Assembly (NCBI GenBank): GCA_032209605.1
Contig: JASFXZ010000001.1
Location: 47,538,184-47,602,183 of the forward strand
Length of the DNA: 64,000 nucleotides
Reading direction: 5' to 3'
From: Mactromeris polynyma
Taxonomy: Eukaryota; Mollusca; Bivalvia; Venerida; Mactridae
In this document: in pieces, positions 1 to 13,200 of the stretch
How the letters are laid out: each line of letters begins with the position of its first letter
Numbering within the stretch: position 1 is the first letter of the stretch
Position numbers and translations under genes: made by a program
The notes under the pieces: generated by a model
What the model was told of the DNA's origin: nothing
Seen by the model: only the letters and a program-made list of their open reading frames with translations
Databases searched by the model: none

Positions 1-969
1 TGGTACATTGAATGTATCATTGTATCAGTGTAGAATACGTGTAATTATCTCATAAGTATCATTTCTTTCTATCCCCTAAAAACAAGCGTTAACAAAAAGT
101 GAACTATTGCAGAATCCCATCTTCGTTAATCTGTTTCATTTTATTCAATAGTCATTTTAACTGAAACATTTATTTCACAGAGCATTAATGATATTTTATT
201 GACGATATTATTTTTATGATTACAACTAATATTGTTGTTGTGGTTGTTTGATTGCTTGAAACAATCAGATGTTATTAATCACTAACTACCTTTCATGAAA
301 ACATGTGGGGTCAGTATAATCAAGGGGGGGGGCGTATACATGTCTCTCGAGTAGTTTTAAATTATTTCAGTTCACACGAAGACTAGAGTAAGATTTCAAT
401 TGTCCTGATAGAAATACGCCATGGTGTTATTTTATACGTGCATGGATTTACAACGTGATCACATTGTTCTTAAACTTGACACCCGTAAAGTACAGTCGAA
501 AGAAAAGAGATGTATACATGAAATAAATCATGAATTTCAAAAGTGGTTTTCCGATTAATACATTTCACTTTAAGAAATAGACGGGAAATCACCTGAAATT
601 TTGCACCATTTCAACATTAATGATTGAAAACCAAAAACATAATAAATTAGCCCCCACTATATCAAGTTAAGCCTCACTGATTTCAAATACAGAGTCATTT
701 TATATACCATTTTGCCGTAGTTTCTTTATCGAATCGATTAAAACTTCCTGGATTCGGTCACCGGGACACATAATGCAGCAGGGTTATTTTGAAGTTAAGA
801 AGATTTTACTGAATAGATAAACATTCGTAAATGTGAACTCATGAATGTCAGATGTGTATATTTAATAAATGTGGTTTTATATAAACTGATTGTATTAAAC
901 TACATATGAAAGTGTGCAGTTGATAAAAGACTCGTATTAAATAATAGTGTTGTGTGGCAGATTTTATAC
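1..969. other. 5' flank, no gene recognised
   Basis: AT-rich non-coding sequence upstream of the adaptor gene. I see no exon, no tRNA and no clear TATA/initiator arrangement; a short G run lies near 325-333. It may contain the promoter or 5' UTR, but nothing in it lets me place a transcription start. Confidence 0.4.
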
Positions 970-1181
970 AAAATACTCAAATAGAATTGAAGAACGGTGC
1001 TACATGCTTGTAGTAATTTTTTATCAGGCTTATACGTAAAAATACTCAAATAGAATTGAAGAACAGTGCTACATGCTTGTATTAATTTTTTTTAATCAGG
1101 CTTATACGAAAAAATACTCAAATAGAATTGAAGAACGGTGCTACATGCTTGTATTAATTTTTTTATCAGGCTTATACGTAA
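970..1181 (+). repeat. Three-copy ~70-bp tandem repeat before the start codon
   Basis: The unit starts aaatactcaaatagaattg and ends atcaggcttatacg; copies begin near 971, 1039 and 1111, differing by a few bases and by the length of an internal T run. The last copy ends about 26 bases before the ATG at 1208, so it lies in the 5' UTR or core promoter. Confidence 0.85.
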
Positions 1182-1207
1182 AACGTTGAATTGACATTAT
1201 TTTCGAG

Positions 1208-1279
1208 ATGTCGGATGGAAGTGACGTTTCGCGGCATAAATCATTATGTACGGGCTGGTTGGAACACAAGACAAACAAG
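1208..1279 (+). CDS. Adaptor exon 1 (residues 1-24), PH start
   Basis: Begins with ATG in a usable context (G at -3); an in-frame TGA lies 18 bases upstream, supporting this as the initiator. The peptide ends CTGWLEHKTNK, the first beta strand of a PH domain (G-W-L-x-K pattern). Donor aag|gtaaga, phase 0. Without splicing the frame runs on to 1426 only. Confidence 0.8.
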
Positions 1280-4200
1280 GTAAGACTTCATCATTTTTTA
1301 TTGTATGTTGCTGCTGTTGTTGTTGTCCTTGCTCCTGTTGTTGTTGTTGTCCTTGCTGCTGATGATGATTTTGATTGTGACGACACCGTTTCTTTTAGCG
1401 TAAACTCGATTAAAATAGTAAAATAGATAAATAATAATAATAATAATGAGAATAATAATGAGAATAATAATGAGAATAATAATGAGAAAACAATGATTAA
1501 AATATCTTTAATAACAAATATAATTATAAAAATAATATTTATTCTGATATTATATTAAAACTAATGGACGTAACGTAATACAACAGTGAATATATCGACA
1601 TAATTAAGCAGATTACTTGTACTAACAAACTTATTCGTAATGTTTGTATGTGCTGGGAAGGAACAGTAGTATACTTGACGTATGATTGCATATATCCATA
1701 TGTACTGACATAAATCCCTTTTGTAAATATACCGGTGTCACATAATGATACAGCGGGTCCGTTATCTTTATGTCTACACCATTGTGTGATAAGAAAAATC
1801 AAACATATAATGTTTATGTCACACCTTAGGTTCATACTATTAACCCGGTCAGTAAAATGTAGTACGAGGTTTCAATGAATTGATAAATATACATGTACCT
1901 ATCACCCTACCAAACTTTTGCACGGCGGGGGGCTGATCCAGGGCAATTAGACCATTTTTCTTTTTGGGTCTAATTCCCCGCCCTAGAACCAAGCAGTTTG
2001 ACGAAATTCAAACAGTGGGAGATGTATAATTCCCTACTTCCGGTATCTACAAGTACTAAAATCCTACCCAAGTCTATTTCTCGATTTTTCCGATTAAACC
2101 ATTTTCTATTTAACTGATCACTAGTTACAAAAACAACGAAATTGTGCTGATATCGTATATACTTAACATAAAGTATTAGATACATATAGTAATATATTAT
2201 GTCCACCTTAGCAAACATTGAGGGGTTCCATCCGAGAGGAATTTAGATATACATGTACGCTCTAATAATATTTCGCTTCAATTACGGCGCCGCGTCAATA
2301 GTTCGAGCTCCCGACATATGAGTGTTCTATTGTGAATATACAAAGCATTGAGACAACCGTTATTTATAATAAACCAGAATTTGAACTAATGTGCATAAAT
2401 CAACGAATGTTTCTGATGTATACCACAACACGAAATTTAAATTAAACACCGACACTGTAATAATGTATGACTTTAATTATGTGTACAAAATCACACCATG
2501 TTTCTAGAAGAAATATATCATTGTACTCAAAATTGTTTGGTTAATGACACGAGTAGTTTGCCATTTTCTGCTTCATCTATAATCTAAACATGCATGAATC
2601 GTTAGTAACAAACCGTATATTTTGATAAGTTATAGTTGGGAACACTTGCAAGTTCAGATTAGAGACTCATTGTTGAATGAGGTAAACCATTGTTCTGGTG
2701 TTATATAACCTAAACATTGATCTATAAATGAACTTCCATATACTATTACATCAAAGGGAGGCGTAGAAGTCGGGGTGGGGGAAGAGTGTCTGGCTCCGAA
2801 CATAGTAAGTTCGAGACCCGCTTTGAGTCTAGTTTGATAGATCCCGGAAGTGGGAAATTAGCGTCTAAAACTCATTTAGACAAAATGCTTCGCTCTTTGG
2901 AGGGGAATTAGACTCCAGAAAGACAACTTGTCTAATTCCCCATGGTCAGTCTTCCGCAACTCTGGAGCAAAATATTTATAGTAGGCCTACTGCACAATAT
3001 TCGTATCGTTACGAGAAGAGAAGAGAGCAGAACGAAATGTTCAATACACATTCAGCATATACAGCTTATCATCAGTACTTAGTATAATATCATAGCGACA
3101 ATAATGATAGTACAGTACTATTGTAATAAGAAAACATCGTGATTTAGTTATTTTATCTAATTTATGAATGATTTCCTAAGCTGAACTAAGCATAACAATG
3201 TTATGAACTGAACTATAGTATTTTTCCATTTTAAAACATTGAATGACTGGTAAATACATGTAAATCCTTCATACATATACAATGTACTTTGATGTATTTA
3301 TCTCATGCTGTGTAGAGAGTATTTGACAGTAAAGGCCAGACTTGACGGACAAGTAAGTTTTACGTTTTATTCAAACAATAGTGTAGACTTTAATAGAGAA
3401 TAGTATTGAAATACTTCAAGCTCGTTCGCATATCTGTCAAATAGAATTAGTCATTTATGTGGCGTACAGATCATTTAAAATAGTTCAAATGTGAAACAAC
3501 TACTATTTTCACACGATGGGATGTGTACGGTAAACCCTTCTTTAGTGTTACCCATATTTTTAAGCGGAACGGAACAAGAACAAGACAATAATTTTAGTTG
3601 AAACATATTAAGTTTACATCAATTGTGAAACAAGTTATCACAACTCGCGAAGTTCCCGGTTCAAATGCGCAGTCGCCTAAGGTGGTAATCGAATCCAGGA
3701 CCTTCGGATCAGGAGTCAGACACTCTACCCCTCGTCCACTTTGTCTCGACATCGGCGATACCAGTCTAGCATTTTGTAAGCTAACCAAAGTAGTTTGTTT
3801 CGTAGAATTTTATCATAAACAAGTTTCAACAACTTCTGATCTGACCACCATTCTCGCTATATATAGCGTATAATAAAATGAATGTTGTAGCGGATCCGTG
3901 GTCCAGTGGTAAAACGCTGGACTTGTAATCCAGGGATCGCTGGGTTGATTCCCCGCTCCATCACTGACCGTACTAACAGTCTTTCGGACGAGACTTTAAA
4001 AACCGAGGTCCCGTGTATGATGCTTTACATCGAGCACGTAAAAGAACCAGGGGTGCTTCTGGAACTGGGACATCTTCTGTATCATGCACTATCCTCCAAA
4101 AATATAATATGACTAACATTCTTCTGGAGGCGTCGCCCATATGGGAAACCGGTGGCGACGATAAATAAACGCAAATACAAAGAAAAAGAATGTTGTATTA

Positions 4201-7200
4201 GTACTGAACTTCAAATCATTATATTTAATTTGTTTAATAAAGTTTACTAAACAAATTAAATATATAAATTTGTATGGCGAGCTTAAAGGTCTTTTTATTC
4301 AACAAGCTCAGTCAATTCAATACTTTACTATACAAACATTTCGTCTGAAAATGATGTTGATAAATATACTGAATAACACATATACATGTCAATATGTACA
4401 CGCGTTCAGTGAGTTCGTTCTAACTATCTGACTGGGATCGCTATCAATTATGCGGAATCTCATTTTTTTCGATTGAACTCAAATAAAGATTAATATTACT
4501 GTTAAAAGTTCCTTTATATGTGTTGGTAACTTCTGAAACACGAATCGTTTGTGATGGAATAAATTTCCCGAAATCAACTCCGATATCTGTAATTTAACGG
4601 AACTTACCGAGAAATGCAGGAAATAAACGAACATTACCGGAAATAGACGAATATATCAGAACTATACCAAAACTCCTGCTGCTTTGATTATGAAATAGCT
4701 GGGCAAAGTCTCTATCGTGAATATTTCAGGTAGGCCAAAATACCTTCCATAATTTTACTGGTAAGACAAACTCCCAATTGAGGTTTAAAATGAACATTCT
4801 AAATGTAATATCGAGACGCTACATGTATTACTATAGGTGTTATATGTGTTCTTTACATACATACTGCCTGAACAAGCGCTTTGTTCACTCAAAGGACATT
4901 TCGTATCAGCTTGGTTTGTGTAACCTGTAAAATTCACGGCGTCGGCTTTGTCCGCCATAGCAACAACTGACGGAGAGGTTTTGTCCGCCATAGCAACAAC
5001 TGACGGAGAGGTTTTGTCCGCCATAGCAACAACTGACGGTTTTTTCTGTTCAGTCTTCAAGATATTTTATTACCACCGTTTTATTTAACCGTACCAAATG
5101 TGTAGCTTACAAACTTGTAAAACTTATCACTGAAGTCTTGGCTATAGAAACACACGATTCTCTTCAATACAAAGATGAACATTTATTTAATTAATTTTTT
5201 CTGCGCATGAAGGATGCACATTAGGCCTACTTATACCGTATTGATTAATCGCGTTTAAGATATTTTCCCTTTATAATTCTCTATGTCAAAATCATAGTCT
5301 TATTGCACGGTCGATTGGTTGGTTCGATTTCTTATAACATAAACTGGTATGAAGACAGTCGGACTGACTAGGTAGTTAAAATTTGAAACAAGAATCGAAA
5401 TTATGTTATCATAATTCTGATTTGTATATTTTTGGAGCGCGAATACATTCTCATGTATTATCGATACTTATTACTGTCCATATCTTATCAGACTTTTAAA
5501 ACTTACGAGGTAACGGTTATATAAGCTCAATACATAGAATGTAAACGATCAGAAGATTGGATACATGATTGATTAATTGATTGGTACACCAAGGGGCACA
5601 ATACGCTATTTGTGATGTCGAATGAAAAGAAACATGGCGAACTTTCCCGTACATTTAACTGGCGGATCGATGAAATTATCTCCCTTATTAATGAGTCATT
5701 GATTGATTCGATAGTGACCGTCGGCACATTTTTCTATAGAAATATATGTGAAAAAATAATTTGATCGGTAAAAACCTTTTTGTATCAAATATTTCAAAAC
5801 TATAAATTCATGAAATGTTAAAATCATGAAATTCAATATTTCCTGGTAGAGGAAGAATGAAGTATGAATGTCAACACTGGTGTGTCGTACAATATAGTTT
5901 CATTGGTTTGTTTATTTTTTCTAGGGCTTGCGTAACTGAATAAAAACATAATTATTACTGCCTGAATTCAAGTAGCTTTTAAAAATAAGAAGTTATCAGA
6001 CACTCCAACGAGAGCAACACGCACCGTATAACACCCCACCACACCGCAGCGCAATCCAACACATCGAACCGCAATGCATATATCGCACCGCGACGCATTG
6101 CATCGCAACCCACTGCACCTCAACGCACTTCAACGCACCACGACCTTCCGTCAAGTACCGTAAGTATCACAACGCAACATATCGCAACGCAACGCAACGC
6201 AACATATCGCCACGCAACGCAACATATCGCAACGCAACGCAACGCAACGCAACATAATTCAATATATTTTTTATTTCGTTAAGGTTGCAAAAGTATGTTA
6301 TTACAACCAATGTAAAACAGAAATATTAAACAATCGTGGGTAATACAATGCAATAGCAAAACATAAGTATAATAAGTTACTTATATTCATCACTATCACT
6401 CATCAGTAACAGACTGGCATATTGTTACAATATGAACTAGAACATTTCTCGTTGTGAAGATTTTAACTACGACAGAAACACACAAACATGTCTACAATCT
6501 GACATTTGTATTGTGTAATATCATGTGTGTTACATGCCACAGTGCTTTATTTATGATTTATTATCTCAATGATATAAATTAAATGTACGAGCTTAAATGT
6601 ACTGTAATACATCTTATCAAATTTAATGAGAAACTGGTATGTTGTAAGACACATTCTCAACGTCGATAACACATTGAAAACACACGAGTGTAGTATTGTT
6701 TGAAAACAAAAGCCGTAGTTCCAGGGCCCATTTCTTTAAATGTTGGACGTCAATATCGTTGTTAGCAATTTGATATAAATGTCGAGTCGAAAATACCACA
6801 TGCAAATGTTCACAATCACCACAATAACACATGAAGACATAAATTAAGCAAACATGTAATCAATTCTAAAGTCAAAAATGAACACAAGACATAAATACAA
6901 ATGATGAATGAAAAAAGAGTACCGGCTTGGAACTATGTCTGTATGTCGGATGTCTCGGCCAGTTTAGGACAACCCTCTTACAGTACGGATGTCTCGACCA
7001 GTTTGGGACAACCCTTTTAAAGTACGGTTGTCTCGGCCAGTTTGGGACAACCCTCTTACAGTACGGGTGTCTCGGCAAGTTTGGGACAACCCTCTTACAG
7101 TACGGAACATTCTATAGTTATTCTTATAAACCTACTTCAACCATAATATTATATGCGTGCATTTAAATAAAGAGAGTGAAAATAGAACTTTCATCGTCTA

Positions 7201-10200
7201 CATTTGTCACAAAGTTTGAAACAAAGATTTATAATCACACAACACTTGATTAATTGAAGTTAATGCGGACGTACTTTACTTTCGCGGTAAATGTTTATTT
7301 TCCTAAAGTCTAGAAGTATTGTTTTGTTTCTTAAATCATCGGCAGTTTCGGCATTGTTTACCTATACTATACTATACTATACTATACTATACGTTTATTG
7401 GTACAATCTGCACATACAGTGCCTTTGACCATTAACAAAATGAATATAATACGAGATGGTCAAGACAGTAAATATACATGTTACAAATACAATATCAAAC
7501 ATGTAATATAAGCAAACACAGAACAGAACAAAGATATTTGTGTATAAGAATGAATATTAAATGTAAGCAGCAATGGAATAACATTTTAGTGTCTTAATGT
7601 TACGCAATAATAAATATATATAACTATACGTGAACAGGAGAAGATATTTTAAGAGCAGCAAATCTTACTATAGAGCAATTAATGTAAGTTTGTCTTGTCT
7701 CAGTTTCATTGCATTAAAAACTAATTTAGCAGAGTTGACAATAACTGTGCTATTTTTATTAGACATAATATTATAAAATTTATTCAATGAAGGCCAGGAA
7801 GGTTGTTTAAGGAATTGTGTACGGAGTTCATTAAATGTTTGACAGCACATGAAAAAATGATATATTACCAAAGCAAGAATATTTGATAAACAAATCAGCA
7901 AAACTTTGTTTTAACACTCAGCAAGTCTAAACAAACAAGCTCTTATTTGTGACGTACATTTCGACGATTGAAAGTTAAGATTCTACATTTGTATCTGCAT
8001 AATTATATAAAGAAGTAAACATATTTTCACTTAAGTTCAGAACTTCAAATTAATGTATTTCCAAAACCACATTAAAACCTTCAGGCTTTTTAATGATAAT
8101 GACAACAACATATTAATAATATTCATATACCATTCTTGATTGGACCATAATATATAGCCTGTATGTTAATTAAACCAGTTAAGGAAAATGTAATTTTAAG
8201 GATAAGATAAGAGTTCACTTAAGATGTTTCTGTAATATTGACCCAGTATCATTGTCACCGGTCAGTATGAATGCTCGATATTCAATCTACCTAGAAATCG
8301 TCCGGTCTGCATGAGCATCCTACATACATCTCACATACAATGAGTTATTGGTCACCCTACATTTTTGTTCTTTATGCATGCTTTTTGTGTTTAAACATTA
8401 GGTATTGACCCGTATGAATTCAAACAAATTTAGTCTGTTTACATTACAAAGTGTTCATTTCGAATAATATAACATAATTACAAAGGTGTTTTTAAGGCTT
8501 TGAATTAACTACCAACTTTGTGTTATACGTCTTATATAATTCCACAAAGGTCTTACAGATTACATTTTTTCCAAGGAGTGGACCACAGTCCGGAATTATG
8601 ACTGTAACTCGACACCCAGAACAAAATACTTACACTTAAACTCAGATTCACACTCAAATCTCAAAAAGTGAATCACAGGAAACTCTTACTGGTATCACTG
8701 GGCGAACTATATGGCTCAAGCGCACCTCAAACCTACAATCTTCAGATTGGCAGTCAAATATTCACCAACTTAGCTAACCGACCGGTCTGGTCACCACACG
8801 AACCAAGGAAATCATGTATCTGGTTTTATTCGAGGAACTATGAAAGGGAATACGATGCTCACAAACAAGCGGCGAGTCAGCAAAACTTATGTTCGTTGTT
8901 TTACAGGCGCTCTATCTCTTTAAGAATGCATTAATAAAATTGTTCCGTTTTTCTACTAAACTTAACCTCTTGTGTCGTTTCGGTGAAGTTTGCAAGTATC
9001 AATCACAAAATAGAAAAACATATGGATAAACTTTTAGCGTTTTTTATCTTTATCGAAATGAATTATCAAATACTTATCATTTTTATCATAGAAGTTGAGC
9101 ACTCGTGGAATGAGGAAGTTTTGAACGACGTATTATTGCGATCAATATGCTTCAATAATCTCAAGCCGCTGGCGGTAGAATTTTACTTATTTAATTCTTT
9201 GGAAACGTTCCAATAATTCATTTAATGCATCGAACAAGTCACCTTCGGGTTATCGGTAAATATACTAAAATATTTGTTATTCTAAATTTTTCCCATTTTT
9301 TTCGAGGCTTCGAAATATTCACAAAGATTTTGTTATAACAGTATAATGTTGTGACTATAGCAGCCACATTTAGTTGGGTGCATGAAGACACCAGTCGATC
9401 CCCTGGGTAGAACCAACGACCTTCCATAAACCAATTTGATCCCGTCCGGGCAGCGTGGAGGAGCATGTGAAAACAAGTTTGCTTTAGAGGATGTACTCTG
9501 AATAACCTGAGAGCAAATAAGTGTATTTGTATGTTTTCTGTTTACCTAAATCTATTGGTGGGTTCAATAAACGATTAATCATACACGCTGTATTGTCAAA
9601 CACATATTGCACAATGGGTCGTGTTTTATTAATATCCAAATATTAACAAAAGCGTTTTGATGATAGAAATATTTAAGTGTATTTTATTTCATGGCAGACT
9701 TGCAAAACAAATTTGAAGGAACACATAAGCACTTCTATTGCTGACAGACAAAAAAAACGCCCGAAATTTTCGTATACATAATCTATCGAACCTCTGCAAA
9801 GTGCAACGGATTTTAGTGCAGACATATGTGAACATTTTGCTGCATGCGAGATAATTAGGCAACAAGCATTCTCCGGGTGATGTTTGTGACAAAATGAATG
9901 AAGTCTTATCTGAATAGCTGCACATTGGACTGTTACCAAACAATCACAACATGTCCTCTATCAATCCACAGGCTTGCACTGTAGTGTCAACTGTTATTTA
10001 GCCTTGCACGAAATTGAATGCTTATTATGAAGGTACGAAACTACTGGTTATGGAACGTATGTACCTACATGATCTAAACCCAATTAAAAGCACATTCTTG
10101 AAAAAGCAAGTGCAACGCCTGATTGTGCTATTTCGTTTACTCACTTTTCTAAATATTTCCGTTGTTTTCTGTGGTTGCCTTTAGCAGGACATTGCTTCAT

Positions 10201-13200
10201 AAATACAGTTTTCCCCAAATACTTTTTGATGTCAAATAATTGTTTCATTGAGTAACGTTTATACACGAAATTTTGTATATTTGCTATTGGCTACTACTTT
10301 TGGTAATTCTTCGGTTTAAATAACACGATTTTCGCATCATCACATTTATTGATTTTATTTGTTCAATCTGTGGATTTATGACATGAAATAAACAAAATAT
10401 TATGCCAGGTATCTACGCTATACTTGTTGAAAATTTCAACAAGATCAAACTAACCAAGGTATCGTCATATTATATCTGCACACTTTTAAGTTTTGTAAAG
10501 TGTATATGTGTATATTTATTAACCCAAGCAGTCAGTATTGTTCGTATTATCGAATTGGTAGCAAGCCAGCTATTTTATCTTATCTTCAGTACCATCTTCA
10601 AATTTAATTAATTATATAATATATGCTTTTTTCTCAAATCGCATGCTTAGTAAAACTGTATACAAGAAAATCTAAATAAAAAATCCAGCACGGATGTTTG
10701 CGGTTTCGTGCACGTGACATGCACTTTTTCGAATATGCAAATTAGATTTATTACCATATTGGTAATAAATCATGCACAAACATGTACCCGTTTTATACAT
10801 CACGTGAGAAACTTCCTTGTTGGTAATATGGTACAAAAACCCATGAATAAGCTAAATTCACTTATGCAGAGAAATGATATATTCACCGATATTGACGTCA
10901 ATGTTTGAGGTGCCTTAGTTAATACTATAACTGTGTGGTACATAGTCTTGCGTTCAGTTACTGCTAAGGGAAGCCGCTTACAGTACGCGTCGATAACAAT
11001 TCGATTCCCTCACACCACCTATTGCGACGGAACATTCGGAATGGTGTCGGATCTGAATTCTGTCGCACTCTATTGGTATTCTAACTGCTCTAATTATTCA
11101 GCGTATGTTCCGACGGGCCAAACGAGTGCACCCATTAATTGAAAAAGCCAGCCTTGCGTTCAGTAAAGGCTAACAGTCGCTCACGTAACGAAACTGTGCA
11201 CACGTTTTGCTACTGAACGCACTGTTTGCCAAATAGTGTGCTTATGTAAGATAAGTCAGTGAATATTTTATTATAGTGACTTGTGTATAAACATCTAAAT
11301 ATAAACATTATACAAAAAGTATACAAACACCCGACCCAATGGGCCTATAAGTCGCCTTATAAATATAACAAATTTATAACCGATCATGTATACTAATAGC
11401 TGTATAAATAAATAAACACATGTTAAATAGTAAACATAAGTATACAATTTTTAGTTAATACACATACATTTTAAGAGTATAAAATCTTTCGTCTGATCAT
11501 ATAGGTTTTTACAAGAAATTTTGCTAAAAGTCTTGACTGGGTGAACATGATAACATTTAAACGTTGCTTCGCCGTTTACAATCATTGTTGATATTCTTAA
11601 AGCCCGAAAAGTAGCCCATTATTACAAGTACCTCTTCACGTTGACAAACTTGAAAAATTATACAGATAAGCTTGTTTGAATAATGATTACAATGTACATT
11701 GTATTGATAATATGTAATTAGGCTTTTTTCCTGTGAGTTTGTTTGTGATAAGGGTAACTGTGTATATTTATGTCAATGGATTGATTTTAACCACCACAAC
11801 GATCGTTTAAAAACTCTTCTTAACTCCGTGTATTTGCGTTAATTTATCGTCGCCACCGGAAGATTGTCATTTATTTTAGATTTTCGAGGATAGTGCATAA
11901 TACAGAAGATGTCCCAGTTCCATAAACACCCCTGGTTCTTTTGCGTACCCGATGTAAACCATCGTAAACGGGCCCTCAGTTGTTTTTCTAAGTCTCGTCC
12001 GAAAGTCTGTTAGTACAGATAGTGGTGCAACGGGGACTCGAACCTGCGACCCCTGGATTACTCGTCCAGTGCGTTACCCCTGGACCACGGATCCGCTACG
12101 TTCTTAACTTCATTATCTATGAAATAATATATAATTGACTTTGATCAACACATTGCTCTTGAACATGACCGTAGCCAAAGCACAGAAGAACACAACCTGC
12201 CCAACCCGGGAGCTGCACCAATGAGAGGAAAAAGATCAATAAGGTGATACTTGGGGAGAATTATAAACCTGATCTTCTTAGTAGAATAACAGTTAAATGT
12301 ACCAGATATTCAGACATTATATCTTGCAAACCTTTCTTCCTTTCAGAGTGGGGACAAATACAAGAAACTATGGGTTTTGTTAGAAGGAAATGTTCTTTTT
12401 ATTTTCCGAACGGACCAACCGAGCCAAGACACAGTAAGAATATTCTACCAAATAGTTGTTACTTTCTTTAAATATAACACATTTTACATTCATTATGTTT
12501 GATAGTTATAGAAGTGTCCGATTATTTATAAAACTGAATTTAACAGGGAAACAATGAATGCTTGTAATGAGTAACGTGTAATATGGACAATCAGTTTGAA
12601 CATGCATAGAATTCTAATCAGTCTTGCAAGGTCGTGCGTGAATGCTCAATTAGTTTTGTTGAAAGATTGTGCTTCGTTCAGAGCAATACATAAATGAGTC
12701 CACAAGCTGAACTCCCGATGTCAAAACTGAACCATACTTCACAGTTTATATCTTATTACGTTGTATTAAATGTTCATAATATTGTAACACATACGATTTT
12801 TGTTGCAGCAAATTGGAAATCTGACTTTGAACAAAACTACAGAATGTATCAACAAACCAGGCGGAAGTGCATCTAAAGGTTACAAGTTCGAGTTGCACAC
12901 TGGGGACAAATTGAACACATTCAAGGTCAGTGAATTCATTAGTTAAAACTTATTTTATTTACATACTATGAACAACATAATAATACAATACAATATACAA
13001 CATTTTGCATAAACGAGTTTGTGCAATAGTTAGTGTCAAACGGATGAGACCGAAAGCCAATGACTTTTATAGGTCTTCTCCTTCGTAAGTCAATTAATTA
13101 TCACCTATACTTATGAGGAACTTAAAATTTAAAATTTTGATATTAAGGAGAAAGAAAAACGCCTGATTTTTCGCTATTTGCAAAGAAATTTAGGAATTTT

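Larger units (their letters stand above)
1280..12346 (+). other. Intron 1 (11 kb), repeat-rich
   Basis: Intron between the first two PH exons. It holds trinucleotide-rich tracts after exon 1, two hairpin elements, several tRNA-derived SINEs, a LINE 3' fragment and four small tandem arrays, all listed separately. Stretches not covered by those entries are AT-rich and show nothing I can name. Confidence 0.7.

Noticed and set aside
3890..3965. Functional tRNA-Thr gene
   Set aside because: The cloverleaf is imperfect in the acceptor and T arms and continues into a SINE body with target duplications.
8668..8934. 88-codon frame in intron 1
   Set aside because: Opens at GTG; no domain, no splice support, in a region of decayed repeats.
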